From assembly GCF_001570485.1 (NCBI RefSeq), contig NZ_BCTA01000036.1:372001-436000 (forward strand): a stretch of DNA of 64,000 bases, in the 5' to 3' direction. The stretch comes from Mycolicibacterium novocastrense. Lineage in GTDB: Bacteria > Actinomycetota > Actinomycetes > Mycobacteriales > Mycobacteriaceae. A model generated the notes under the pieces. It ran no database searches, was not told the origin of the DNA, and saw nothing but the letters and a program-made list of their open reading frames with translations. The translations under genes were made by a program, and so were the position numbers. This document shows, in pieces, positions 24,313 through 32,963 of the stretch (its first letter is position 1; each line of letters begins with the position of its first letter).

Positions 24313-24753
24313 ATGACCGACCAGGCTTCTGAACTGAAAACCGACGTCGACAACATCCGGGCGGTGGAGACCTTCCTCTACGCCTTACAGGACGAGGACT
24401 TCGACACCGCCGACGGCCTGCTCGCCGATCACGCCGAATGGCACAACGTCGGCTATCCCACGATCCGCGGCCGCCAACGCATCATCGGGCTCATGCGCCG
24501 CGGTCAGGGACGATTCGGCTTCGAGGTGAAAGTCCACCGCATCGCCGCCGACGGCAGCTCCGTGCTCACCGAACGCACCGATGCGCTGGTGTTCGGACCC
24601 CTGCGCCTGCAGTTCTGGGTGTGCGGGACGTTCGAGGTGCACGCCGGGCGAATCACGTTGTGGCGCGACTACTTCGACACCTTGGACTTCCTCAAGGCAA
24701 CGGTGCGCGGTCTGGTCGCGACGGTGGTCCCGTCGCTGCGGCCGACGATGTAG
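24313..24753 (+). CDS. ephG: Limonene-1,2-epoxide hydrolase-family protein (EphG-like)
   Basis: 146 residues, SnoaL/NTF2-like fold. Candidate catalytic residues of the Asp-Arg-Asp type are visible in the regions RGRQRIIGLM, LTERTDALVF and ITLWRDYFDTLDF. The ATG at 24313 is 42 bases from the divergent glycosyltransferase start. Members act on sterol or fatty-acid epoxides in mycobacteria; the substrate here is not evident. The stop abuts the stop of pspM on the other strand. Confidence 0.82.
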   Translation: MTDQASELKTDVDNIRAVETFLYALQDEDFDTADGLLADHAEWHNVGYPTIRGRQRIIGLMRRGQGRFGFEVKVHRIAADGSSVLTERTDALVFGPLRLQFWVCGTFEVHAGRITLWRDYFDTLDFLKATVRGLVATVVPSLRPTM

Positions 24754-25596
24754 TCAGGCGCCGCGGACGTGGCCGAGTTCGTTGAACGCCTCGGCCCAGC
24801 CGATGAGCCGGTCGGTGGCGTTGGACAACTCGTCGCGGTAGCGCTGTTGCCACATCGGTGAGGTGGACGTCGGTCCGGCATTCGCCGCCGACACGAGTTG
24901 CGCTGCGGCGTTGACCATTTCGCTGTACTGCCGCGCCCCATGATCGAGTTGCGCCGTGAACGCCGCAATGGTGGGTGCCAGGTGGGCGCGCGACTGCGGG
25001 GTCGCGCGGATCGCGCGCTCCATCGACATCACTTCGTTCGCGGTGGCGCCCATGGTCGTCGCGGTCTGGTTCGCCGCGGCGCTCAGCTCGCGAAGTTCAT
25101 CCGGCGGCAGCATCCGCCCCCGCTCCAGGACCCCGAGCAGCGAGAAGAATCCGCGCTCGGAGGCGGCCAACGCCGCCATCGGTTGGCGTGCGGCCGAACC
25201 CCACGGAGGGAGCCTGCGGGTGGCACGGGACCGCGGAGGGGGCAGCGGCTCGCGTCGCAGCCACCGGTAGCGCAGGAACGTCAGCGTGGCCAGGAAAGCC
25301 GCGCCCACGGCGATCGGAGACGGAATGAGCAGCGCCCATGCGGGGACGTCCCACGCTGCCACCACGCCGGTCACACCGATCCAGAACACGCAGGAGATCG
25401 TGAAGAACACCGTGAGCCGCAGCGCCCAGCGCCGCTTACGGAGCAGCTTTGCGCGGGGGTCGGCGGCGGCGTTCAGCTTGTCGGCCAGCACATCGGACCA
25501 CTCGGCGGCCGTGTCGATGCCATTCTGGACACCCCGCTGCACCATCGAACGCCACGGCTCGGGTCGACGGCTCTGCGAACTCACTGGTGTCCTCAC
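24754..25596 (-). CDS. pspM: PspM-like membrane partner of PspA
   Basis: 280 residues. Two adjacent hydrophobic helices lie at about residues 55-110 (LTVFFTISCVFWIGVTGVVA and WALLIPSPIAVGAAFLATLT), followed by a soluble helical C-terminal domain. Position and topology match the Rv2743c protein that recruits PspA to the membrane in the mycobacterial clgR-pspA-pspM envelope-stress operon. It starts just after pspA (three-base gap). Confidence 0.82.
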   Translation of the reverse strand: MRTPVSSQSRRPEPWRSMVQRGVQNGIDTAAEWSDVLADKLNAAADPRAKLLRKRRWALRLTVFFTISCVFWIGVTGVVAAWDVPAWALLIPSPIAVGAAFLATLTFLRYRWLRREPLPPPRSRATRRLPPWGSAARQPMAALAASERGFFSLLGVLERGRMLPPDELRELSAAANQTATTMGATANEVMSMERAIRATPQSRAHLAPTIAAFTAQLDHGARQYSEMVNAAAQLVSAANAGPTSTSPMWQQRYRDELSNATDRLIGWAEAFNELGHVRGA

Positions 25597-25599
25597 GAA

Positions 25600-26415
25600 C
25601 TATTGAGACAGCGGGTTTTCCGGTGTCGCCTGCTGCGGATTGGTCGCCGGGGTCGCGGGCTGCGGGGCGGCGTTACCGCCCGCGGGCAACTGCTCACCGC
25701 GCATCGAGGCGCGAATCTGCTCCAGCCGGGAGTGCCCGGCCATCTGCACGCTCGCCTGCTGGACCTCCAGCATCCGGCCCTGCACCGAGTTCTGCGCCAG
25801 CTCGGCCTCGCCCATGGCGTTGGCGTACCGGCGCTCGATCTTCTGACGCACCTCATCGAGGCTGGGCGTGGTGCCCGGGGCGGCCAACTCGCTCATCGAG
25901 CGCAACGACGAGCTGACCTGCTCCTGCATCTTGGCCTGTTCGAGCTGGGACAACAGCTTCGTGCGCTCCGCGATCTTCTGCTGCAGCATCATCGCGTTCT
26001 GCTCGACGGCCTTCTTGGCCTGGCCGGCCGCATTGAGCGCCTGATCGTGCAGGGTCTTGAGATCCTCGACGCTCTGCTCTGCGGTCACCAGCTGCGCGGC
26101 GAACGCTTCGGCGGCGTTGTTGTACTCGGTGGCCTTGGCGGCGTCACCGTTGGCGACGGCCTGATCGGCCAGCGTCAATGCCTGTCGCACGTTGACCTGC
26201 AGCTTCTCGATGTCGGCGAGCTGGCGGTTCAGACGCATCTCCAGCTGGCGCTGGTTGCCGATCACCTGGGCGGCCTGCTGGGTCAGGGCCTGATGCTGGC
26301 GCTGGGCTTCCTCGATGGCCTGCTGAATCTGCACTTTCGGGTCGGCGTATTCGTCCACCTTGGAGCTGAACAGCGCCATGAGGTACTTCCACGCCTTGAC
26401 GAACGGATTGGCCAT
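25600..26415 (-). CDS. pspA: Phage shock protein A family (35-kDa antigen type)
   Basis: 271 residues, nearly all coiled coil ([47 protein letters not shown]), with an Ala/Pro-rich tail ending NPLSQ. The N-terminus [20 protein letters not shown] provides an amphipathic membrane-sensing helix. It protects membrane integrity under envelope stress and interacts with ClgR. It is the middle gene of the clgR-pspA-pspM unit. Confidence 0.93.
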   Translation of the reverse strand: MANPFVKAWKYLMALFSSKVDEYADPKVQIQQAIEEAQRQHQALTQQAAQVIGNQRQLEMRLNRQLADIEKLQVNVRQALTLADQAVANGDAAKATEYNNAAEAFAAQLVTAEQSVEDLKTLHDQALNAAGQAKKAVEQNAMMLQQKIAERTKLLSQLEQAKMQEQVSSSLRSMSELAAPGTTPSLDEVRQKIERRYANAMGEAELAQNSVQGRMLEVQQASVQMAGHSRLEQIRASMRGEQLPAGGNAAPQPATPATNPQQATPENPLSQ

Positions 26416-26521
26416 GTCAGTTCACTCCGCCTTCGTGTCGTTGTGTCGGACTCGCCGGCCCGGCTTCCCGTGCTGCCCAATCTATCGGGTCGGCGCGCAT
26501 CGCCACAGTCTGCTCGGCGCG

Positions 26522-26842
26522 TCAGGCGACCGCCATCGACACAACCTGGGGAATGACCACCTTGGTGGTGGCGTCGATGTTGGCGGCACCGGCGAAGGCG
26601 GCGCTCTCCTCACGCTCCATCTCCTGACCGGCGTCGAAGAGCACGCGGGAGAGCGGGACGTCCAGGGCTCCGCAGATGGCGCTGAGCAATTCGCTCGAGG
26701 CTTCCTTGCGGCCGCGTTCGACCTCCGAGAGGTAGCCCAAACTGACCCGGGCGGTATCCGACACTTCGCGCAGGGTGCGTCCCTGATCGACGCGGGCACG
26801 ACGCAGCACGTCGCCGATCACCTCGCGCAGCAATGCCGTCAT
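26522..26842 (-). CDS. clgR: Transcriptional regulator ClgR
   Basis: 106 residues, Xre-type helix-turn-helix ([37 protein letters not shown] in outline) with the ClgR C-terminal tail ending [11 protein letters not shown], which is a degradation signal for Clp protease in relatives. It activates clp protease and psp genes. A SigE-type promoter is visible upstream, consistent with induction by surface stress. Confidence 0.93.
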   Translation of the reverse strand: MTALLREVIGDVLRRARVDQGRTLREVSDTARVSLGYLSEVERGRKEASSELLSAICGALDVPLSRVLFDAGQEMEREESAAFAGAANIDATTKVVIPQVVSMAVA

Positions 26843-26884
26843 CGTGCTTCTCCCTTCGGAGTTGGTGTCTGGGATCTAGAAGGG

Positions 26885-26913
26885 CAACGCTGAAGGCGGG
26901 CCGGTTGGTTCCC
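26885..26913 (-). promoter_or_regulatory. SigE-type promoter of clgR
   Basis: Read leftward: GGGAACCA (26913-26906), a 16-base spacer, then CGTTG (26889-26885). This fits the mycobacterial SigE consensus GGAAC...CGTT with the right spacing and lies about 43 bases upstream of the clgR start. Confidence 0.6.
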
Positions 26914-26925
26914 GAATAACGCAGA

Positions 26926-27414
26926 TCACTGTCGAACGAGGACCGACCGCAGGCGGACGACGGCCTCCCGGACCGCCGCGAGGCGGATCTCCCACCGCGA
27001 TCCGTCCAGGCGCAACTCGACGACGTCGGTCTCGACCGGTCCGGCGATGCCGAGAAATACCGTTCCGACGGGGTGGCCACCGTGCGGTTCGGGACCGGCG
27101 ACACCGGTCAGACCCACACCCCACGTCGCCTCGCAGCGCTGTCGGGCGCCGACGGCGAGGGCACGCGCCGTCGGCGCCGCCACGGGCCCTACCTCGTCGA
27201 GCACCTCGCGTGTCACCCCGGCCAGCAAGATCTTGGTGTCCTCTACATAGGTGACCAGGCCGCCGCGTAACACCGCGCTCGCACCCGGCACACCCGCCAG
27301 CGTTGCCGCCAGCAGGCCCGCCGTCAATGATTCGGCGGTCGCGACGGTCTGCCCGCGCACCGTGAGGTCGGCGACCAGGGCGCGTGCGTCGTCACTGACC
27401 AGCGGGTCGTCCAC
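26926..27414 (-). CDS. CinA C-terminal domain protein (nicotinamide-nucleotide amidohydrolase type)
   Basis: 162 residues comprising only the CinA C-terminal (PncC-like) domain. Diagnostic segments are TAESLTAGLLAATLAGVPGAS, VLRGGLVTY, and VGLTGVAGPEPHGGHPVGTVF. It probably deamidates nicotinamide mononucleotide, by family. The GTG start overlaps pgsA by 23 bases, so both are co-transcribed. Confidence 0.87.
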   Translation of the reverse strand: MDDPLVSDDARALVADLTVRGQTVATAESLTAGLLAATLAGVPGASAVLRGGLVTYVEDTKILLAGVTREVLDEVGPVAAPTARALAVGARQRCEATWGVGLTGVAGPEPHGGHPVGTVFLGIAGPVETDVVELRLDGSRWEIRLAAVREAVVRLRSVLVRQ

Positions 27415-28027
27415 GCGAATCCTTGATCGCCGTCACGACGTAGTCGACGCCCGTGACGACCGTCAGGATGACCGCCGCCCACATGACCACCCACGCGGCG
27501 GCCAGCCACGCACCGGACAGCGGCAGCACGAACAGCCCGATCGCCACCCCTTGTACGAGCGTCTTGAGCTTGCCGCCGCGGCTGGCAGGGATCACGCCGT
27601 GACGCAACACCGCGAACCGCAGCGCCGTGATGCCGATCTCCCGGGTGAGGATCACCACCGTGATCCACCACGGCAGGTCGCCCAGTAGCGAAAGCCCGAT
27701 CAGCGCCGCGCCGATGAGCGCCTTGTCGGCGATGGGGTCGGCCAGCGTGCCGAACTCCGTCACCATGCCGTAGTTGCGCGCCAGCGCCCCGTCGAACCGG
27801 TCGGTGATCACGGCGACGGTGAACACCACGAATGCGGCTATCCGCCAGAATGTTTCATGTCCGTCGCCGACGAACAGCACCACCAGGAAAACCGGAACCA
27901 ACGCCATCCGCACGCCCGTGAGCACATTCGCGATGTTCGCTATGCGGGCGCGCGGAACCAGCGGATCAGTATGGGGTTGGCCCGACACCGCAACAGAATA
28001 TCGGTTGCTCGAACCGATACTCTCCAC
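27392..28027 (-). CDS. pgsA: CDP-alcohol phosphatidyltransferase (PgsA-like)
   Basis: Membrane enzyme of phospholipid synthesis, most similar in type to phosphatidylglycerophosphate synthase; 211 residues with several hydrophobic helices. The CDP-alcohol motif is present: D..DGALAR followed by G and two Asp in TEFGTLADPIADK. The start is uncertain: the GTG at 28027 leaves only two bases to the divergent argA start, while a GTG at 27988 (SGQPHTDP) would give 198 residues. The N-terminal SNRYSVAVS resembles what I recall of the M. tuberculosis orthologue, so the longer form is listed. Confidence 0.85.
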   Translation of the reverse strand: MESIGSSNRYSVAVSGQPHTDPLVPRARIANIANVLTGVRMALVPVFLVVLFVGDGHETFWRIAAFVVFTVAVITDRFDGALARNYGMVTEFGTLADPIADKALIGAALIGLSLLGDLPWWITVVILTREIGITALRFAVLRHGVIPASRGGKLKTLVQGVAIGLFVLPLSGAWLAAAWVVMWAAVILTVVTGVDYVVTAIKDSRGRPAGQ

Positions 28028-28029
28028 CT

Positions 28030-28539
28030 GTGAGCGCAGAAACCGGCGAGGTCGTCGTGCGGCGTGCGCGAACCTCGGATGTCCCCGCCATCAAGACCTT
28101 GGTCGACATCTACTCCGGCAAGATCCTGCTGGAGAAGAATCTGGTGACGCTCTATGAGGCCGTACAGGAGTTCTGGGTCGCCGAAATCGACGGCGAACTG
28201 CTCGGCTGCGGCGCACTACACGTGTTGTGGTCCGACCTCGGCGAGGTGCGTACCGTCGCCGTGCATCCCAAGGTCAGGGGTCAGGGCGTCGGGCATGCGA
28301 TCGTCGACAAACTGCTCGACGTCGCCCGCGAGTTGCGCCTCGAACGGATCTTCGTGCTCACCTTCGAAGTCGAGTTCTTCAGCAGGCACGGATTTCGGGA
28401 GATCGACGGCACACCCGTCACCGCCGAGGTCTACGAGGAGATGTGCCGCTCGTACGACACCGGTGTCGCCGAGTTTCTCGACCTGTCCTACGTCAAGCCG
28501 AACATCCTCGGTAACACCCGAATGCTGTTGACCTTGTAG
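28030..28539 (+). CDS. argA: N-acetylglutamate synthase ArgA (short GNAT type)
   Basis: 169 residues, GNAT acetyltransferase. The acetyl-CoA binding motif is VRTVAVHPKVRGQGVGHAIV. By orthology with mycobacterial Rv2747 it catalyses the first step of arginine synthesis from glutamate. The GTG at 28030 lies two bases from the divergent pgsA start, so its transcript is probably leaderless or the promoter is inside pgsA. Confidence 0.87.
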   Translation: MSAETGEVVVRRARTSDVPAIKTLVDIYSGKILLEKNLVTLYEAVQEFWVAEIDGELLGCGALHVLWSDLGEVRTVAVHPKVRGQGVGHAIVDKLLDVARELRLERIFVLTFEVEFFSRHGFREIDGTPVTAEVYEEMCRSYDTGVAEFLDLSYVKPNILGNTRMLLTL

Positions 28540-28587
28540 CGTTTTGTGCACGCCTTGTTGCGCTCAGCGCTCCTGACCGTGCACCCG

Positions 28588-31065
28588 TCACTCGTCGTCG
28601 TCGCTGCCGGTGTCCGAACCGCGGATCGAGGCCAGCGTCGCCGCCAGTTCGTCGGGTTTGACGAGCACCTCGCGAGCCTTGGAGCCCTCGCTGGGCCCGA
28701 CGATGTTGCGGGTCTCCATCAAATCCATCAACCGGCCGGCCTTGGCGAATCCGACGCGCAGTTTGCGCTGCAACATCGACGTCGACCCGAACTGGCTCGA
28801 CACCACCAGCTCGACCGCCTGCAGGAAGACGTCCATGTCGTCGCCGATGTCGGGGTCGACGTCGGTGCGTTCGCTGTTGGTCTTGGCGTTGGTGACGCCC
28901 TCGGTGTACTCCGGTTCGGCCTGCGACTTGGTCGCTTCCACGACGGCGTGGATCTCGTCGTCGGTGATGAACGCGCCCTGCAGCCGGATCGGCTTGTTGG
29001 CCCCCATCGGCAGGAACAGTCCGTCGCCCATGCCGATCAGCTTTTCGGCGCCCTGCTGGTCGAGGATGACGCGGCTGTCGGTCAACGACGACGTCGCGAA
29101 CGCCAACCGTGACGGCACGTTCGTCTTGATCAGGCCGGTGACGACGTCCACCGATGGTCGCTGCGTGGCCAGCACCAGGTGAATGCCTGCGGCGCGGGCC
29201 TTCTGGGTGATGCGCACGATCGCATCCTCGACATCGCGCGGTGCGGTCATCATGAGGTCGGCCAACTCGTCGACGATCGCGACGATGTACGGGTAGGGCT
29301 TGTACTCGCGCTGGCTGCCCAACGGTGTGGTGATCTCGCCGGAGCGCACCTTCTTGTTGAAGTCGTCGATGTGGCGCACGCGCGAGGCCTGCATGTCCTG
29401 ATAGCGCTGCTCCATCTCCTCCACCAGCCACGCCAATGCGGCGGCGGCCTTCTTCGGCTGGGTGATGATCGGCGTGATGAGGTGCGGAATACCCTCGTAG
29501 GGCGTCAGTTCCACCATCTTCGGGTCGATCAGGATCATCCTGACCTCTTCCGGCGTGGCGCGCACCAACAGTGACACCAGCATCGAGTTCACGAAGCTCG
29601 ACTTGCCCGATCCGGTCGAGCCGGCGACCAGCAGATGCGGCATCTTGGCGAGGTTTGCCGAGATGTACTCGCCCTCAATGTCTTTACCCAGACCGATGAC
29701 CAGCGGGTGGTGATCACCGCGGGTGGCCGGGTCGGTCAGCACATCGGCCAGACGCACCATTTCGCGGTCCACGTTGGGGACCTCGATGCCGACCGCGGAC
29801 TTGCCCGGGATCGGAGCCAGCATCCGCACGCTTTCGGTCGCCACCGCGTAGGCGATATTGCGTTGCAGCGCAGTGATCTTCTCGACCTTGACACCCGGTC
29901 CGAGTTCGACCTCGTAACGGGTGACGGTCGGGCCGCGGGTGCAACCGGTGACCGATGCGTTGACCTTGAACTGGTCGAGCACCTCGGTGATCGCCTCGAT
30001 CATCCGGTCGTTGCCCGCGCTGCGCCGTTTCGGCGGATCGCCGGCGATCAGCAGCTCGAGTGACGGCAGCGCATACGGTCCGTCGACCACACGGTCCAAC
30101 GTCATCGTCGACTGCTTGGCCTTCTTCTTGCGCGTCTTGGCGGTCGGTTCGGGGATTGTCGGCGCTTCGTCGGACAGCGGATAGTTGTCCATCGGAGTAC
30201 CGGTCGGCCAGGCCTGCTCGGCGTCGTCGCCATAGGAGCCCGGATCGTCGTAGTAACCGTCGGAGAAATCGTCGGACTCGGAGATGACGGCGGTGTCCTC
30301 GTCGTCGTAATCGTCGTAGTCGTACTCGTCGTAGCCGCGGGCGGAGAACATGGCGCGCACGGTCGAGGGCACTTCGCGAATCGTCGTACCGGTCACCAGC
30401 AATACGCCGAACAACACACCGATGAACAACAGCGGCGCGGCGATCCACGCCGTCAGCCCGTCGGAGAGCGGACCGCCTATTGCGAATCCGAAGAAGCCCG
30501 ACGCATGTTGACGCGCCGCCGGGTCCTGCGGCGATCCGGCCCACAGATGCCACAACCCGAGTGCGGGCAGCGCGATCATCGACGAACCCAGGATCAGCCT
30601 GGGCCTCGCGTCCGGATCAGGTTCGGTGCGCATCAGGGTCACACCGACGGCGGCCAGCGCGATCGGGACAAGTACGACGGCGGCGCCGATCAACGTCCGC
30701 CAGAAGGTGTCGAGCCAATCGCCCACCGGGCCGGCGGCGCCGAACCATGAACTCGCCGCGAGGATCACCGCCAAGCCGAGAAGGGCCAACGCGATGCCGT
30801 CGCGGCGATGGCCGGGTTCGAGATCGCGGGCCCGACCCACCGAACGCGCCGTGGTGCCCGCGCCCTTGGCCAACATCAGCCAACCGGCCCGCACGCCGCG
30901 ACCCACCGAGGCACCCGCCGAGGAGATGGGTGACGACGTCCGGCGCGACGATGAGGCCCGGCGCGGTGCCGGCTTACGTCGCGGCGCTGCCCGGCCGCCC
31001 GATCGCGCAGCCGGCTTTGACCTGGTCGAACGACTTCCAGAGCGCGCGGCGGTCTTACTAGGCAT
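28588..31065 (-). CDS. ftsK: DNA translocase FtsK
   Basis: Septal DNA pump, 825 residues from the ATG at 31065 (MPSKTAARSGSRS). Order: basic Ser/Arg-rich N-terminus, four membrane helices (about residues 80-230), acidic linker, then the motor with Walker A VAGSTGSGKSS, Walker B VDELADLMM, and a C-terminal gamma winged helix (SMLQRKLRVGFAKAGRLMDLME). A further upstream in-frame GTG would add 15 residues but MPSKTA fits the family. It is convergent with argA. Confidence 0.95.
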   Translation of the reverse strand: MPSKTAARSGSRSTRSKPAARSGGRAAPRRKPAPRRASSSRRTSSPISSAGASVGRGVRAGWLMLAKGAGTTARSVGRARDLEPGHRRDGIALALLGLAVILAASSWFGAAGPVGDWLDTFWRTLIGAAVVLVPIALAAVGVTLMRTEPDPDARPRLILGSSMIALPALGLWHLWAGSPQDPAARQHASGFFGFAIGGPLSDGLTAWIAAPLLFIGVLFGVLLVTGTTIREVPSTVRAMFSARGYDEYDYDDYDDEDTAVISESDDFSDGYYDDPGSYGDDAEQAWPTGTPMDNYPLSDEAPTIPEPTAKTRKKKAKQSTMTLDRVVDGPYALPSLELLIAGDPPKRRSAGNDRMIEAITEVLDQFKVNASVTGCTRGPTVTRYEVELGPGVKVEKITALQRNIAYAVATESVRMLAPIPGKSAVGIEVPNVDREMVRLADVLTDPATRGDHHPLVIGLGKDIEGEYISANLAKMPHLLVAGSTGSGKSSFVNSMLVSLLVRATPEEVRMILIDPKMVELTPYEGIPHLITPIITQPKKAAAALAWLVEEMEQRYQDMQASRVRHIDDFNKKVRSGEITTPLGSQREYKPYPYIVAIVDELADLMMTAPRDVEDAIVRITQKARAAGIHLVLATQRPSVDVVTGLIKTNVPSRLAFATSSLTDSRVILDQQGAEKLIGMGDGLFLPMGANKPIRLQGAFITDDEIHAVVEATKSQAEPEYTEGVTNAKTNSERTDVDPDIGDDMDVFLQAVELVVSSQFGSTSMLQRKLRVGFAKAGRLMDLMETRNIVGPSEGSKAREVLVKPDELAATLASIRGSDTGSDDDE

Positions 31066-31163
31066 GCCTGTAAGCCTAGTCGCTCCAGCCCCAGAATCAC
31101 CATCTGCCACACGGGTAACAGATCCGTATCGATTGACGCGCTTTCGCGACTTATCGTGCGGAA

Positions 31164-31616
31164 ATGACCGATATCGACAGGTCGGCGGGCTTGCCGACCA
31201 CCACCAAAGTGCTCTGTGCCGCCTATGGCGCCATCGCGGTCGTCGCGCTGATCGCGACCTGGAGCCAGAACCTGGCCTACCTCGACCGCGGGGCCGGCTT
31301 CTTCCTCGCGTTCTGGGAGGACACCAAGGTCAACGCGGCGGCCCGGTCCATCACCGCGGACATCGCCCTGTTCCTGCTCGCCGCGGTGATCTTCATGGTC
31401 TACGAGGCCCGCAAACACGGCATCAAGTTCGTCTGGGTCTACATCGTCGCCTCGTTCTTCATCGCGATCAGCGTGACGTTTCCGTTGTTCCTGCTGGCGC
31501 GCGAGTTGCGCATCCACCGCACCGAAGCCCCGCGCATCGGGGCCGGGGACACCGTCGGGCTCGTCCTTGTCGCGGTGCTCACCCTGGCCTTCACGATCTG
31601 GATCGACGTGGTCTGA
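31164..31616 (+). CDS. Small integral membrane protein (DUF2834-like)
   Basis: 150 residues with four predicted membrane helices (VLCAAYGAIAVVALIAT; ITADIALFLLAAVIFMVY; FVWVYIVASFFIAISVTF; TVGLVLVAVLTLAFTIWIDV). The segment FFLAFWEDTKVNAAARSITADI and topology resemble DUF2834 proteins. Function unknown. Divergent from ftsK. Confidence 0.65.
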   Translation: MTDIDRSAGLPTTTKVLCAAYGAIAVVALIATWSQNLAYLDRGAGFFLAFWEDTKVNAAARSITADIALFLLAAVIFMVYEARKHGIKFVWVYIVASFFIAISVTFPLFLLARELRIHRTEAPRIGAGDTVGLVLVAVLTLAFTIWIDVV

Positions 31617-31684
31617 GCGTCGCGGGTGTGGGTGAGTAGGCTGTGCACTCGTCCAGCAGCACTCACCGAGGAGTCACGCCGCAG

Positions 31685-31999
31685 ATGCCTGTCGTTGTCG
31701 TCGCCACCATGACCGCCAAACCCGAATCCGTTGACACCGTGCGGAACGCCTGCAAGAAGGCCATCGAAGCGGTGCACCAGGAGCCCGGCTGCGAGCTCTA
31801 CGCGCTGCACGAGGCGAACGGCACCTTCGTGTTCGTCGAGCAGTGGGCCGACGAGGATGCCTTGAAGACGCACAGCACCGCCCCGGCCATCGGTGAGCTG
31901 TTCGGTGCGGTGGGCGAGCACCTCGACGGCGCGCCGGACATCAAGATGTTGCAGCCGGTCGTCGCGGGAGATCCGAGCAAAGGCGCGCTGCGGTCCTGA
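31685..31999 (+). CDS. Antibiotic biosynthesis monooxygenase (ABM) domain protein
   Basis: 104 residues, dimeric ferredoxin-like barrel. Features are [45 protein letters not shown] and the His in KTHSTAPA. It may be a heme- or quinone-related monooxygenase; the substrate is unknown. The stop and the next start overlap (TGATG), so it is coupled to the following dehydrogenase. Confidence 0.8.
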   Translation: MPVVVVATMTAKPESVDTVRNACKKAIEAVHQEPGCELYALHEANGTFVFVEQWADEDALKTHSTAPAIGELFGAVGEHLDGAPDIKMLQPVVAGDPSKGALRS

Positions 32000-32811
32000 T
32001 GGCTCCGCTCGCAGGCAAAGTCGCGTTCATCACGGGCGCGGCGCGGGGCCAGGGCCGCGCGGAGGCGGTGAAGTTGGCCTCCGACGGCGCCGACATCATC
32101 GCCGTCGACCTGTGCGACCAGATCGCGTCGGTGCCCTATCCGTTGGCGACGGCCGATGATCTGGCCGCGACCGTGAAGCTCGTCGAGGACGCGGGCGCGC
32201 GAATAGTGGCGCGCCAAGCCGATGTTCGCGACCAAGATGCGTTGGCCTCAGCGCTGCAGGCCGGCGTCGACGAATTCGGCCGCCTCGACATCGTGGTGGC
32301 CAACGCCGGAATCGCGCCGATGCAGTCGGGCGCCGACGGGTGGCGCGACGTGATCGACGTGAACCTGACCGGCGTACATCACACCGTGGAGGTGGCCAAG
32401 GGGGCACTGATCGCTCACGGCGAGGGCGGGTCGATCGTGCTCACCAGTTCGGTCGTCGGCCTGGTCGGAATGGGCAGCGACGATCCCGGCGCGATCGGCT
32501 ACGTCGCCGCCAAACACGGCATCGTCGGGTTGATGCGGCTCTACGCCAACCTGCTTGCACCGCACAGCATCCGGGTCAACTCGGTACATCCCGCCGGCGT
32601 GGACACCCCGATGATCAACAACGAAGCGACACGGGAGTGGCTGGGCAGCATCGCGGAGAAGTCACCGCAGGACATGGGCAACGCGCTTCCCGTCCAGGTG
32701 CTGCAACCCGAAGACATCGCGAACGCGGTGGCGTGGTTGGTCTCTGACGCCGCGCGCTACGTCACCGGGGTGGCGCTGCCCGTCGACGCCGGATCGGTCA
32801 ACAAGCGCTGA
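31999..32811 (+). CDS. Mycofactocin-coupled-type short-chain dehydrogenase
   Basis: 270 residues, SDR fold: cofactor motif [11 protein letters not shown] in VVANAGIAP, catalytic Ser in TSSVVGL and YVAAK. The insertion between strand 2 and helix 3 ([20 protein letters not shown] then [16 protein letters not shown]) is typical of the SDR subfamily that depends on mycofactocin rather than free NAD. The substrate alcohol is unknown. Paired with the ABM gene as in M. tuberculosis. Confidence 0.87.
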   Translation: MAPLAGKVAFITGAARGQGRAEAVKLASDGADIIAVDLCDQIASVPYPLATADDLAATVKLVEDAGARIVARQADVRDQDALASALQAGVDEFGRLDIVVANAGIAPMQSGADGWRDVIDVNLTGVHHTVEVAKGALIAHGEGGSIVLTSSVVGLVGMGSDDPGAIGYVAAKHGIVGLMRLYANLLAPHSIRVNSVHPAGVDTPMINNEATREWLGSIAEKSPQDMGNALPVQVLQPEDIANAVAWLVSDAARYVTGVALPVDAGSVNKR

Positions 32812-32866
32812 GCTTCCAGCGGTCGGTCGCAGCCGCCTGCTCTACCTGTCGGTGATGCCTCTTTTA

Positions 32867-32925
32867 CTGCCCAGCTACGAGCGAATTATTCGTCGGTAGC
32901 GAATAATTCGCTCATAGGCGGGCAG
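32867..32925. repeat. 59-bp palindromic intergenic element, copy 1
   Basis: Outer arms CTGCCC/GGGCAG enclose a perfect 14-base inverted repeat (GAGCGAATTATTCG and CGAATAATTCGCTC) around a 7-base loop. It lies between the convergent ends of the SDR gene and rnj. An element of identical length and clearly related sequence occurs at 56387-56445. It could act as a bidirectional terminator or belong to a REP-like family. Confidence 0.8.
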
Positions 32926-32963
32926 CCGCACAATTGGTCCCTGCGGATGCTGGAGGGGCTGAG

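Noticed and set aside
21949-24753. Very long rightward open frame (934 codons) running across hypD's end, the small exported gene, DUF3046 and the glycosyltransferase
   Set aside because: Only its last 147 codons encode a recognisable protein (EphG-like). The rest is Arg/Pro/Gly-rich shadow translation opposite or beside real genes, as expected in high-GC DNA.
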